Below, piece by piece: positions 31,942 to 39,244 of a DNA stretch of 55,746 bases. The notes under the pieces are model-generated. The model did no database searches. It had not been told where the DNA came from and worked only from the letters and a program-made list of their open reading frames with translations. How positions within the stretch are numbered: the first letter of the stretch is position 1; each line of letters begins with the position of its first letter. The position numbers and the translations under genes are program-made. Origin of the DNA: an uncultured Eubacteriales bacterium (GTDB taxonomy: Bacteria > Bacillota > Clostridia > Christensenellales > Aristaeellaceae); the NCBI GenBank assembly GCA_902785105.1, contig CACZXF010000004.1, positions 1 to 55,746 of the forward strand, read 5' to 3'.

Positions 31942-33048
31942 TCATTCCGATTGCTTTTCGGGCTTCAACGCCTCCAGCCGCAGGGCGGTATAGAGCATGG
32001 ATGCTTCCCGAAAGCGGCGGGGATCGAGGCCGCAGCGGTCGCGGACCCGTTTCAAACGATATTGCAGTGTGTTGACGTGGAGAAAACAGCGTTCCGCCGT
32101 CTCCTTGAGGGACATCTCCGTGGCGAAATAAGTATTGAGAAGCGCCCTGTCCGCCGCGTCCAGTCCTCCGAGGCACTTCTGCATATAGGCGCTGGCAGCG
32201 GCTTCCGACACGCTGCCCAGCAGCAGCTCCAGGCGTATGGATTCGTAGGACGCGAGATTCTCCCCGTCCACGAGGCTCAATATCGCCAGCCGTGCCGCCT
32301 GGAAGGACAGGTCCTGCCGCGACAGCCGCCGCGCGGAGCCGATGCCAATGCGGATATCTCCAGGGAAACCCGATGCCAGCTCGCGCATCGCCTGCTCCCA
32401 CCGCGGACCCTCCGCATTCCTTACGATCAGGATATACTCGTTGGGAAAGCGATAGGCATAGAGGCATTTCCCCGTACTCGTCACCGCCGATTGTACGGCC
32501 CCCTCTATGGTGGACAGTGGACTCTCATGATCGTCCCGCAATCGAATTACAATGGTGCGCCATTGTTCGCCCGTGTCTGCAAGACTGTTGCGCTCCAGCA
32601 CCGCTGAGATGAAGTCTGGCTGCACCGCCTCACGATTGACCAGTGCCCGCACCAGATAGCCCGTCTGGGTGCGGGTGTCGTAGTTCCGGGCGTCTATCTC
32701 ATGCTCCCTCAACAGCAGCAGCGTCAGCCGCTGGGCCAAGTCGGCGTATTTGCGCACCTCCTCCGGCACGCCGGTAATGCCGATGACCGCCACGGTATCC
32801 CCGTGAAAGCGTATGGGCATATTGATGCCGTGGCGAACGCCCCGGTCGGGGTCGTCCGCTTCGATGGTCACGATCTTCCCCAGCCGCGCCGCCTCGTGGC
32901 CGCCGTCGTGGTAGCCGCCCACGCGGACGGGGTCCGTGCTGGCAAAGATGTGCCCCTGTACATCTATGAAGTTGATGTCATGGCTGCAAATCGTCTTTAG
33001 GGTATCGACGATCTGCTGGGCAAGCTGCATTTGAATCCGCGCGGGCAT
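31942..33048 (-). CDS. CdaR-family transcriptional regulator
   Basis: A 368-residue regulator of the sugar diacid/glycerate type. The N-terminal ~135 residues match the diacid recognition domain (LAQQIVDTLK...INFIDVQGHIFASTDPVRVGGYH), and the C-terminus holds a PucR/CdaR helix-turn-helix (about 305-360: SLKETAERCFLHVNTLQYRLKRVRD). The frame opens at a GTG (33057), but GAGGTGA positioned six bases before the ATG at 33048 makes that the better start. It is divergent from glycerate kinase and a GntP permease, which fits known CdaR control of glycerate/glycolate/sugar diacid genes. Effector is probably glycerate or a related acid; inferred. Confidence 0.9.
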   Translation of the reverse strand: MPARIQMQLAQQIVDTLKTICSHDINFIDVQGHIFASTDPVRVGGYHDGGHEAARLGKIVTIEADDPDRGVRHGINMPIRFHGDTVAVIGITGVPEEVRKYADLAQRLTLLLLREHEIDARNYDTRTQTGYLVRALVNREAVQPDFISAVLERNSLADTGEQWRTIVIRLRDDHESPLSTIEGAVQSAVTSTGKCLYAYRFPNEYILIVRNAEGPRWEQAMRELASGFPGDIRIGIGSARRLSRQDLSFQAARLAILSLVDGENLASYESIRLELLLGSVSEAAASAYMQKCLGGLDAADRALLNTYFATEMSLKETAERCFLHVNTLQYRLKRVRDRCGLDPRRFREASMLYTALRLEALKPEKQSE

Positions 33049-33180
33049 GGGCTTCACCTCATTGTTTTATATACTAAATTTACCTCTATACATGCATAAC
33101 TATTTGTCATATATAATATATCATATTCTCACTCAAAATGCTATAATAATTTCAGCAAAATTAATGGGGAGGGCAAAACC
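33049..33180 (+). promoter_or_regulatory. AT-rich divergent promoter region, cdaR / glycerate kinase
   Basis: The 132-nt gap is far more AT-rich than the flanking genes. A TATAAT at 33142-33147 is well placed for the glycerate kinase mRNA, but no convincing -35 precedes it. That is consistent with an activator-dependent promoter. GGGGAGGG before 33181 is the ribosome binding site. Confidence 0.55.
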
Positions 33181-34323
33181 ATGAAGTTTCTTTTTGCGTC
33201 GGATTCCTTTAAGGGCACGCTGACCAGCGAACAGACGGTTGAACTGCTGGCGAAGGCGGCAAAGGCGGTCTTTGGCGACATCGAGTACAGCGGCGTACCG
33301 GTGGCGGACGGTGGCGAGGGCACCACGGACGCGGTGGTGGCCGCAGAGAACGGCCAGTGGATCGAAACAGAGGTCTGCGGCCCGCTGATGGAGAAGGTCA
33401 CAGCCCGCTACGGCAAGCTGGACGAGCGCCGGGCGGTCATCGAGATGGCGGCAGCCTCGGGCCTGCCCATGGTGCCGATGGAGAAGCGCAACCCGCTTTA
33501 CACCACCAGCTACGGCACCGGCGAGCTGATCCGCCACGCGCTGGATCAGGGGTTTACGGACATCTCCATCGCCATCGGCGGCAGCGCCACCAATGACGGC
33601 GGCATGGGCTGCGCACGGGCGCTGGGCGTGCGGTTCCTGGACGCCGAGGGTCACGAGCTGGAGGGCCGGGGCGAGGATTTGGAGAAGGTCTCCGCCATCG
33701 ATGTATCCACGCTGGACCATCGGGTCGCCACCACGAAGATTACAGTGATGTGCGACGTGACCAACCCCCTCTGCGGCGAGAACGGCGCGACCTACACCTT
33801 CGGGGCCCAGAAGGGCGCGACCCCGGAGATTCAGGCACGGCTGGAAGCGGGCATGGTGAACTACCGCGACGTGATCCGCCGCCAGTTCGGCGTGGACCCC
33901 GATGCCATCCAGGGCGCGGGCGCGGCGGGCGGCCTGGGCACGGCGCTGACGGTGTTCCTCGGCGGCGAGATGAAGAGCGGCATCGATACCGTGTTGGACC
34001 TGATCGGCTTCGACCAGCGTCTGGAGGGCACCGACCTGGTGGTCACCGGCGAAGGCCGCACCGACTGGCAGAGCTGTTTCGGCAAGGTGATGCAGGGCGT
34101 CGGCGAGCGTGCCGCGAAAAAGGGCGTCATCGCCGTGGGCCTCAGCGGTTCCTTGGGCCGGGATGCGGCACAGATCTTCGATCACGGCATCGCCTCCCTC
34201 ATGACCACCGTGGACGCTCCTATGCCTCTGGAGGAGGCGCTGGGCCGAGCGGAGGAGCTCTACTATCTCGGCGCGTTGCGCATGTTCCGCTTCATCAAGG
34301 CGGGCATGGACCTGAAAAAGTGA
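33181..34323 (+). CDS. glxK: Glycerate kinase
   Basis: A 380-residue enzyme of the GlxK/GarK family phosphorylating D-glycerate with ATP to a phosphoglycerate. Diagnostic segments are FLFASDSFKGTLTS at the start, VADGGEGTTDA (about 41-51), IAIGGSATNDGGMGCARALG (about 137), the GAGAAGGLG loop (about 245), and LVVTGEGRTDWQS near residue 285. Full length for the family. It is followed by a GntP permease 15 nt downstream and faces a CdaR-type regulator, giving a plausible glycerate uptake and use module. The GarK/GlxK choice (2- or 3-phosphoglycerate product) cannot be settled here. Confidence 0.94.
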   Translation: MKFLFASDSFKGTLTSEQTVELLAKAAKAVFGDIEYSGVPVADGGEGTTDAVVAAENGQWIETEVCGPLMEKVTARYGKLDERRAVIEMAAASGLPMVPMEKRNPLYTTSYGTGELIRHALDQGFTDISIAIGGSATNDGGMGCARALGVRFLDAEGHELEGRGEDLEKVSAIDVSTLDHRVATTKITVMCDVTNPLCGENGATYTFGAQKGATPEIQARLEAGMVNYRDVIRRQFGVDPDAIQGAGAAGGLGTALTVFLGGEMKSGIDTVLDLIGFDQRLEGTDLVVTGEGRTDWQSCFGKVMQGVGERAAKKGVIAVGLSGSLGRDAAQIFDHGIASLMTTVDAPMPLEEALGRAEELYYLGALRMFRFIKAGMDLKK

Positions 34324-34338
34324 TTGGAGGAAGCAGTT

Positions 34339-35598
34339 ATGTATGATTTCACCACAATAGGCGCTATCGTCGGCCTGGTCATCGCCATCGTACTCATCAT
34401 CCGCAAGGTCCACCCCGCCTACAGCCTGATCCTCGGCGCCCTCGTCGGCGGCATCATCGGCGGCGGCGGGCTGGTCACCACCGTCAATACCATGGTTTCA
34501 GGCGCTCAGAGCATGATGTCCTCGGTGCTGCGCATCATGACCTCCGGCATACTGGCCGGAGCGCTCATAAAGACCGGGTCCGCCCAGAAAATTGCAGAGA
34601 CCATCGTCGATAAGATGGGCGAACGGCTGGCGCTGGCCGCCATCGCCCTGGCGACGATGATCATCTGCGCCGTGGGCGTGTTCATCGACATCTCCGTCAT
34701 CACCGTGGCCCCCATCGCCCTCGCCATCGGCAAGCGGGCGAAGCTGAACAAGCAGAGCCTGCTGCTGGCCATGATCGGCGGCGGCAAGGCGGGCAACATC
34801 ATCTCCCCCAACCCCAACACCATCGCGGCCTCCGAGGCCTTCGGCGTTGACCTGACCTCCCTGATGTTCAAGAACATCGTGCCCGCCATCTTCGCGCTGG
34901 CGATGGCAATCGTTCTCGCGACCGTGCTTTCCAAGAAGAAGAACGGCCTCGAGGTTGCCCAGGGCGACATCGAGACCAGCGACGCCACGCTGCCCGGCTT
35001 CGTGCCCGCCATTATCGGGCCCCTGGTGGTCATCGTGCTGCTGGCGCTGCGGCCCATCGCTGGCATCTCCATCGACCCGCTGATTGCCTTGCCCGTGGGC
35101 GGCCTGGTTTGCATGGCCGTCACCGGCAACATCAAGGGCGTGGTGCCCATCACGGAATTCGGCCTTTCGAAGGTCGTGGGCGTGTCCATACTGCTCATCG
35201 GCACCGGCACCATCGCCGGCATCATCAAGGCATCCGCGCTGCAATATGACGTCATCGCGCTGCTGGAGAAGATGAACATGCCTGCCTTCGTGCTGGCTCC
35301 CCTGGCCGGCATACTGATGGCCGGGGCTACCGCCTCCACCACCGCCGGCGCGACCATCGCCGCCCAGACCTTCGCCCCCACACTCATCGCCCAGGGCGTG
35401 CCCGCGCTGGCCGCCGGCGCGATGGTCCACGCGGGCGCGACCGTCGTCGACTCCCTGCCCCACGGCTCCTTCTTCCACGCCACCGGCGGCAGCGTCAACA
35501 TGGGCATCGGCGACCGTATGAAGCTCATCCCCTTCGAGGCCTGCGTCGGCCTCACCGCAACGATCATGAGCGTCATCATGTTCCTGATCTTTGGATGA
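34339..35598 (+). CDS. GntP-family organic acid permease
   Basis: A 419-residue integral membrane protein with about 12 hydrophobic segments and GntP-family landmarks (GGIIGGGGLVTTVNTM, SGILAGALIKTGSAQKIAETI, GGGKAGNIISPNPNT, DSLPHGSFFHATGG). The family imports gluconate, glycerate and related hydroxy acids with protons. The frame is open from a TTG at 34324, but GGAGG at 34326-34330 sets the ATG at 34339. Adjacent glycerate kinase points to glycerate as substrate (inference). A terminator follows. Confidence 0.9.
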   Translation: MYDFTTIGAIVGLVIAIVLIIRKVHPAYSLILGALVGGIIGGGGLVTTVNTMVSGAQSMMSSVLRIMTSGILAGALIKTGSAQKIAETIVDKMGERLALAAIALATMIICAVGVFIDISVITVAPIALAIGKRAKLNKQSLLLAMIGGGKAGNIISPNPNTIAASEAFGVDLTSLMFKNIVPAIFALAMAIVLATVLSKKKNGLEVAQGDIETSDATLPGFVPAIIGPLVVIVLLALRPIAGISIDPLIALPVGGLVCMAVTGNIKGVVPITEFGLSKVVGVSILLIGTGTIAGIIKASALQYDVIALLEKMNMPAFVLAPLAGILMAGATASTTAGATIAAQTFAPTLIAQGVPALAAGAMVHAGATVVDSLPHGSFFHATGGSVNMGIGDRMKLIPFEACVGLTATIMSVIMFLIFG

Positions 35599-35606
35599 AA
35601 TAAAAC

Positions 35607-35644
35607 CAGCCCCAGCCATCATTGGCCGGGGCTGATTGATTTTA
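35607..35644 (+). terminator. Intrinsic terminator after the permease
   Basis: CAGCCCCAGCC (35607-35617) pairs with GGCCGGGGCTG (35624-35634) with one mismatch, and TTTT follows at 35641. Confidence 0.75.
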
Positions 35645-35730
35645 AAAGTAAATTGGAATTTCTCAATCAGTTGGAAGTGGAGAATTGGGATTGGTGGTAC
35701 AAAACCCTATTTACCGATGCCCCTCCCCCA

Positions 35731-36408
35731 TCAGTTCTGCGGCTTTATGAGGCTTGCGATGAGGCCGGCGAATCCGGAGATGGGCATGGTCTGGAGCAGC
35801 ACGCGGCCAGGGCCGGTGACGACGGTGTTGAAGAGGCCCTCGCCGCCGAACAGCGCGTTCTTGACGCCCTTGATCTGCTCGACCTCCATCTTCACGGTGG
35901 CGTCCATCATCGCCAGATAGCCGGTGTCGATGACCAGCTTCTGACCGGCGGCCAGGTTGTACTCCACCGTCGCGCCGTCGATCTCCAGGAAGGCCATGCC
36001 GCTGCCGGAGATCTTCTGCATGATGAAGCCCTCGCCGCCGAACAGGCCGGTGCCCAGCTTCTTCTGGAAGTGGACGCTGATGTCGATGCCCTCGGTGGCT
36101 GCCAGGAATGCGCTCTTCTGGATGATGACCGGGCTTGACGGGGTGATCTCCACGGCCTTGATGGCCCCGGGGAACTTGGAGGCGAAGGCGATCATGCCGT
36201 TGCCGCCCTTGGATACATAACGGTTCTGGAACATGTTCTCGCCGGAGAACATGCGGCCGAACATCTTACCCAGGCCGCCGCCGGAGGTCTGCATCTCCAT
36301 ATTGGGGGTCATCCAGCTCATCGCGCCCGCTTCGCAGATCATGGTCTCCCCCGCGTCCAGCTGGCACACCACGACGGGCATGGGCTCGCCCTTGATTTGA
36401 TACTTCAT
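35731..36408 (-). CDS. AIM24/TIGR00266-family protein
   Basis: A 225-residue beta-rich protein of the AIM24 (DUF124) family: CEAGAMSWMTPNMEMQT near residue 25, paired LFGGEGFIM and LFGGEGLFN segments, and Gly-rich strands. Bacterial members are common, often called TIGR00266, and have no settled biochemical role; the yeast relative is mitochondrial. No signal peptide or membrane segment is clear. GGAG lies 11 nt before the ATG. It follows the NYN-domain gene on the same strand by 77 nt with a weak hairpin between them. Confidence 0.9.
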   Translation of the reverse strand: MKYQIKGEPMPVVVCQLDAGETMICEAGAMSWMTPNMEMQTSGGGLGKMFGRMFSGENMFQNRYVSKGGNGMIAFASKFPGAIKAVEITPSSPVIIQKSAFLAATEGIDISVHFQKKLGTGLFGGEGFIMQKISGSGMAFLEIDGATVEYNLAAGQKLVIDTGYLAMMDATVKMEVEQIKGVKNALFGGEGLFNTVVTGPGRVLLQTMPISGFAGLIASLIKPQN

Positions 36409-36442
36409 AAAAAAACAATCTCCTTTTCTGAAATTACAGCGA

Positions 36443-36475
36443 AGCAGGGAACGGTCATATCATGTGCTCCCTGCT
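36443..36475 (-). terminator. Weak hairpin between NYN and AIM24 genes
   Basis: AGCAGGGA pairs with TCCCTGCT over a 17-nt loop, without a U-tract. Termination is doubtful; read-through into the AIM24 gene is likely. Confidence 0.3.
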
Positions 36476-36485
36476 ATTGTTGTCT

Positions 36486-37868
36486 TTAATTATTCTCGCT
36501 CAGTATTTCCTTGGCGCGGTTGTAGTATTCGCGGCCCGTATCGCTGCCATAGGCTTTGCGGAGGGTGTTGTAGGCCATGAACATGGTGCTGCTCTCCGCA
36601 AGGATTCTGGCGATGTTTTCCGCGATCTCGGCTTCCATGCCGTCCCGGACCAGCCGGTCGATGAAGGCGGTCACCGTGGGATCGGTCGCGGGCTCCTGTG
36701 CTGGCTCCGCGATCTCTTCGACCTCGGGAACGCTCTTCGGTTCGGTGTCCGCTGACTCTACCTCTTCAACAACAAGCTCGGGCTGTGTTTCAGGCTCCGC
36801 AGCTTCCTCCTGAACCGTCTCCTCGACGACAGGCGCTTCCTCCTCAGCAGGTTCCTCTTCAACCACTTCGACAACCGGCTCTTCCACAGCGCCCGGTTCC
36901 TCGACGACAGGTGCCTCTTCCGTGGCGACAGTCTCTTCAACCACAACGGGCTCTTCCCTGGCAACAGTCTCTTCAACCACGGCGGGTCCTTCCGCGGCAG
37001 GCGCGGCTACGGCGGTCGCGGGGCCCTTCACGGTGACCCACACCTTGCCGTCGGAGCTATCCTCAAAGTTGAAGATGTCCGCGAAGGTGCTCGTCAGGTA
37101 GTTGAGGGGCTTCTTATTCGCGCCCTGACGGTCCACGCGGTATTCCGGCAGGCGGTTCAGCGCGGAGAACAGCGTGGATGCCTGCACCCTGCCGCCGCCG
37201 GAGGCCAGGCGCTTCAATATCACCTGCTGTATGGCGGCCACGCGGTCCTTGTGGGTGGACGGGGCGGGCTTCACCGGCTGGGCGGGCGGATTGGGGGCCT
37301 GCTGGGGCTGCTGGGCCTTCGGCTGAGGCTGCTGCTTTGGCTGTTGCTGCTGGAGCTGGGGCTTGGGCTGCTGCTGTGGCTTCTGCTGCTGGGGCTTCGA
37401 CGGCTGGGGCTGGCTCTTGGGCGCCGACGCGGGATGCTCCAGGACCATGAAGTCCGTGCAGGCGGTGCGCCAGAGCGGATTGGACTTCTCGGTGCCCATG
37501 CCCACCACGCGGATGCCCGCGGTGCGCAGGCGGACGGACAGCCCGGAGAAGTCACTGTCGCTGGATGCGATGACCACGGTATTCACGTCGTGGGTCAGAA
37601 GCAGTTCCATCGCCCCGATGACCAGCGCGATGTCCGAGGTGTTCTTGCCCTTGGATGCCTTGATGGTCAGGTTGGGATGAATGGCGTAGCGCAGCACCGG
37701 CTCGACCCAGGTGGTCAGCGCGGCCGCCACGCCGTAGATCTCTTTGGCGACGATCTCGCCCAAGGATTCGGCATTTGAGAAGATCAGGTCCGCAAAGCTG
37801 GGAAGTACATTTTCCGCGTCGATCAGAATTGCGATTTTACCCGGATTGGGTTCCGTCATGCTTGGCAT
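36486..37868 (-). CDS. NYN (PIN-like) domain protein with LOTUS/OST-HTH domain and low-complexity linkers
   Basis: A 460-residue protein with three folded parts. Residues ~8-140 form a NYN/LabA-like PIN nuclease domain: IAILIDAENV with the first Asp, SKGKNTSDIALVIGAMELL with the second acidic site, and VVIASSDSDFSGLSVRLR. A Gln/Pro/Lys-rich linker (~150-200) leads to a LOTUS/OST-HTH-like winged helix (~205-275: ILKRLASGGGRVQASTLFSAL...NYLTSTFADIFNF). A Glu/Val/Pro-rich acidic linker (~285-390) precedes a C-terminal helical domain. This layout suggests an RNA-binding or RNA-processing factor; no target is known. The frame can start at TTG (37871), ATG (37868) or ATG (37859); GGGAG spacing does not decide it clearly. 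Confidence 0.85.
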   Translation of the reverse strand: MPSMTEPNPGKIAILIDAENVLPSFADLIFSNAESLGEIVAKEIYGVAAALTTWVEPVLRYAIHPNLTIKASKGKNTSDIALVIGAMELLLTHDVNTVVIASSDSDFSGLSVRLRTAGIRVVGMGTEKSNPLWRTACTDFMVLEHPASAPKSQPQPSKPQQQKPQQQPKPQLQQQQPKQQPQPKAQQPQQAPNPPAQPVKPAPSTHKDRVAAIQQVILKRLASGGGRVQASTLFSALNRLPEYRVDRQGANKKPLNYLTSTFADIFNFEDSSDGKVWVTVKGPATAVAAPAAEGPAVVEETVAREEPVVVEETVATEEAPVVEEPGAVEEPVVEVVEEEPAEEEAPVVEETVQEEAAEPETQPELVVEEVESADTEPKSVPEVEEIAEPAQEPATDPTVTAFIDRLVRDGMEAEIAENIARILAESSTMFMAYNTLRKAYGSDTGREYYNRAKEILSENN

Positions 37869-37900
37869 CAACTCCCTTATAATATTATATATATCTGATC

Positions 37901-38063
37901 GATAAACAGGGATTTGTCGGGGAGACGAACCTCTCAGTCACGCTTCGCGTGACAGCTCTCCTTAAAAGGGGAGCCAAGAAGAACGGTCCCCCTTGGCTCC
38001 CCTTCCAGGGGAGCTGGCGCAAAGCGCCTGAGAGGTCGTAACCCCGACAAATTCCAATTTATT
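37901..38063 (+). repeat. Composite palindromic repeat element A (MITE-like)
   Basis: A ~163-bp non-coding element between pfkA and the NYN gene. The left end (GATAAACAGGGATTTGTCGG...) and right end (CCCCGACAAATTCCAATTTA) are imperfect inverted repeats of ~35 bp running into CCTCTCAG/CTGAGAGG. The core holds nested hairpins: TCACGCTTCGCGTGA and GGAGCCAAG...CTTGGCTCC. There is no ORF. The ends resemble those of element B at 41193, while the cores differ. Confidence 0.75.
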
Positions 38064-38075
38064 GTTCAGCTCGCC

Positions 38076-39080
38076 TTACCTTGCAGGCATGGTGAAAGCC
38101 GGGGTGGTGACGCTGACGGTCTCCAGGACCTGATAGCGGTCCATCTGGAGGTGCTTCTTCATGGCAAGGGCCTCCTCGATGGGGGTTTCCACGATGTCGC
38201 CGCCGCGTGTTCCGATGATGCAGTTAGTCCGGCCCTCAGCCATCGCCTTGACGGCGAAGTAGCCCATGCGGGTCGCGGTCTCGCGGTCGCGGGCATTGGG
38301 GGAGCCGCCGCGCTGGATGTGACCCAGGACGGTGACGCGGGGCGAAATGCCGATGCGCTCCTGGATCTGCTTGCCGATCTCCACGGCGCTGCCCACGCCC
38401 TCGGCCACCACGATCATGAAGTGGGTAGAGCCGGCGAGGCGGGCGTTGCGGATGCGCTCGATGACGTCGCGCTCAAGGTCCAGCTCGCGCTCCGGCACCA
38501 GCACGGCCGTTGCGCCCACGGCGATGCCCACATACAGCGCCAGGAAGCCGGCGTTGCGGCCCATGACCTCCACCACGGAGCAGCGCTCGTGGGACTGCAT
38601 GGTGTCGCGCAGGCGGTCGATGCACTCGATGGCGGTGTTGCAGGCGGTGTCAAAGCCGATGGTGTAATTGGTACAGCCGATGTCGTTGTCGATGGTCGCC
38701 GGGACGCCCACGGTGGGAATGCCCAGCCGGGACAGCTCCAGCGCGCCGCGGAAGGTGCCGTCGCCGCCGATGGCCACGATGCCGTCAAGGCCCAGCATCT
38801 TACAGGTGGACACGGCCTTCAGCCGGCCCTTCTCCGTCATGAAATCCTCGCTGCGGGCGGTGTAGAGGATCGTGCCGCCGCGGGACAGTATGTGGCCCAC
38901 GCTGGCGGCGTCCAGCGGCACAAAGTCACTGGTGATCAGGCCCTGCCAGCCCCTGCGAATGCCGATGCATTGCATGCCGTTGGCGATGGCCGTGCGCACC
39001 ACGGCGCGAACCGCCGCATTCATGCCCGGAGAGTCGCCGCCGCTCGTCAAAACGCCTATCCGCTTCATCTTCTTCTCCAT
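38076..39080 (-). CDS. pfkA: ATP-dependent 6-phosphofructokinase
   Basis: A 334-residue glycolytic enzyme phosphorylating fructose 6-phosphate. Motifs: GVLTSGGDSPGMNAA (about 8-22), GGDGTFRGA with the Gly that marks ATP rather than PPi use (about 106), PATIDNDI with the catalytic Asp (about 129), and MGRNAGFLAL (about 173). Length is slightly above the ~320 of the E. coli/Bacillus enzymes. ATG at 39080 follows AAAGGAG at nine bases; a second ATG five codons in is possible. It has its own promoter and is isolated from the upstream metal ATPase by a terminator. Confidence 0.95.
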   Translation of the reverse strand: MEKKMKRIGVLTSGGDSPGMNAAVRAVVRTAIANGMQCIGIRRGWQGLITSDFVPLDAASVGHILSRGGTILYTARSEDFMTEKGRLKAVSTCKMLGLDGIVAIGGDGTFRGALELSRLGIPTVGVPATIDNDIGCTNYTIGFDTACNTAIECIDRLRDTMQSHERCSVVEVMGRNAGFLALYVGIAVGATAVLVPERELDLERDVIERIRNARLAGSTHFMIVVAEGVGSAVEIGKQIQERIGISPRVTVLGHIQRGGSPNARDRETATRMGYFAVKAMAEGRTNCIIGTRGGDIVETPIEEALAMKKHLQMDRYQVLETVSVTTPAFTMPAR

Positions 39081-39152
39081 CCGTGTTCGCTCCTTTCAAA
39101 ACTCATGTGAATCATTGTCTCAATGCTTTACTCTTTTAATGTCTATACCTTA

Positions 39153-39181
39153 ATTATAACATATGAAACGGGCATAGGCAA
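39153..39181 (-). promoter_or_regulatory. Sigma-A promoter of pfkA
   Basis: Minus strand: TTGCCT (39181-39176), 17-nt spacer, TATAAT (39158-39153), about 72 nt before the ATG. Confidence 0.65.
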
Positions 39182-39203
39182 TAAAAAAAGCAACTCTGGA
39201 CAT

Positions 39204-39238
39204 AAAAAAGGACGGCCGGTTATTTCAACCAGCCGTCC
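39204..39238 (-). terminator. Intrinsic terminator after the P-type ATPase
   Basis: GGACGGCTGGTT pairs with AACCGGCCGTCC (one mismatch, 5-nt loop) and is followed by TTTTTT on the minus strand, right after the ATPase stop at 39245. Confidence 0.88.
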
Positions 39239-39244
39239 AAAAAC

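Noticed and set aside
31877-32467. Upstream in-frame extension of the GH13 gene.
   Set aside because: It overlaps the CdaR-type gene in another frame, has no relation to GH13 proteins, and a GGAGG-preceded ATG exists at 31876.
36577-37778. Plus-strand frames opposite the NYN gene rich in Leu/Gly or Ser/Thr.
   Set aside because: They mirror the Gln/Pro and Glu/Val linkers of the minus-strand gene and have no ribosome binding sites or motifs.
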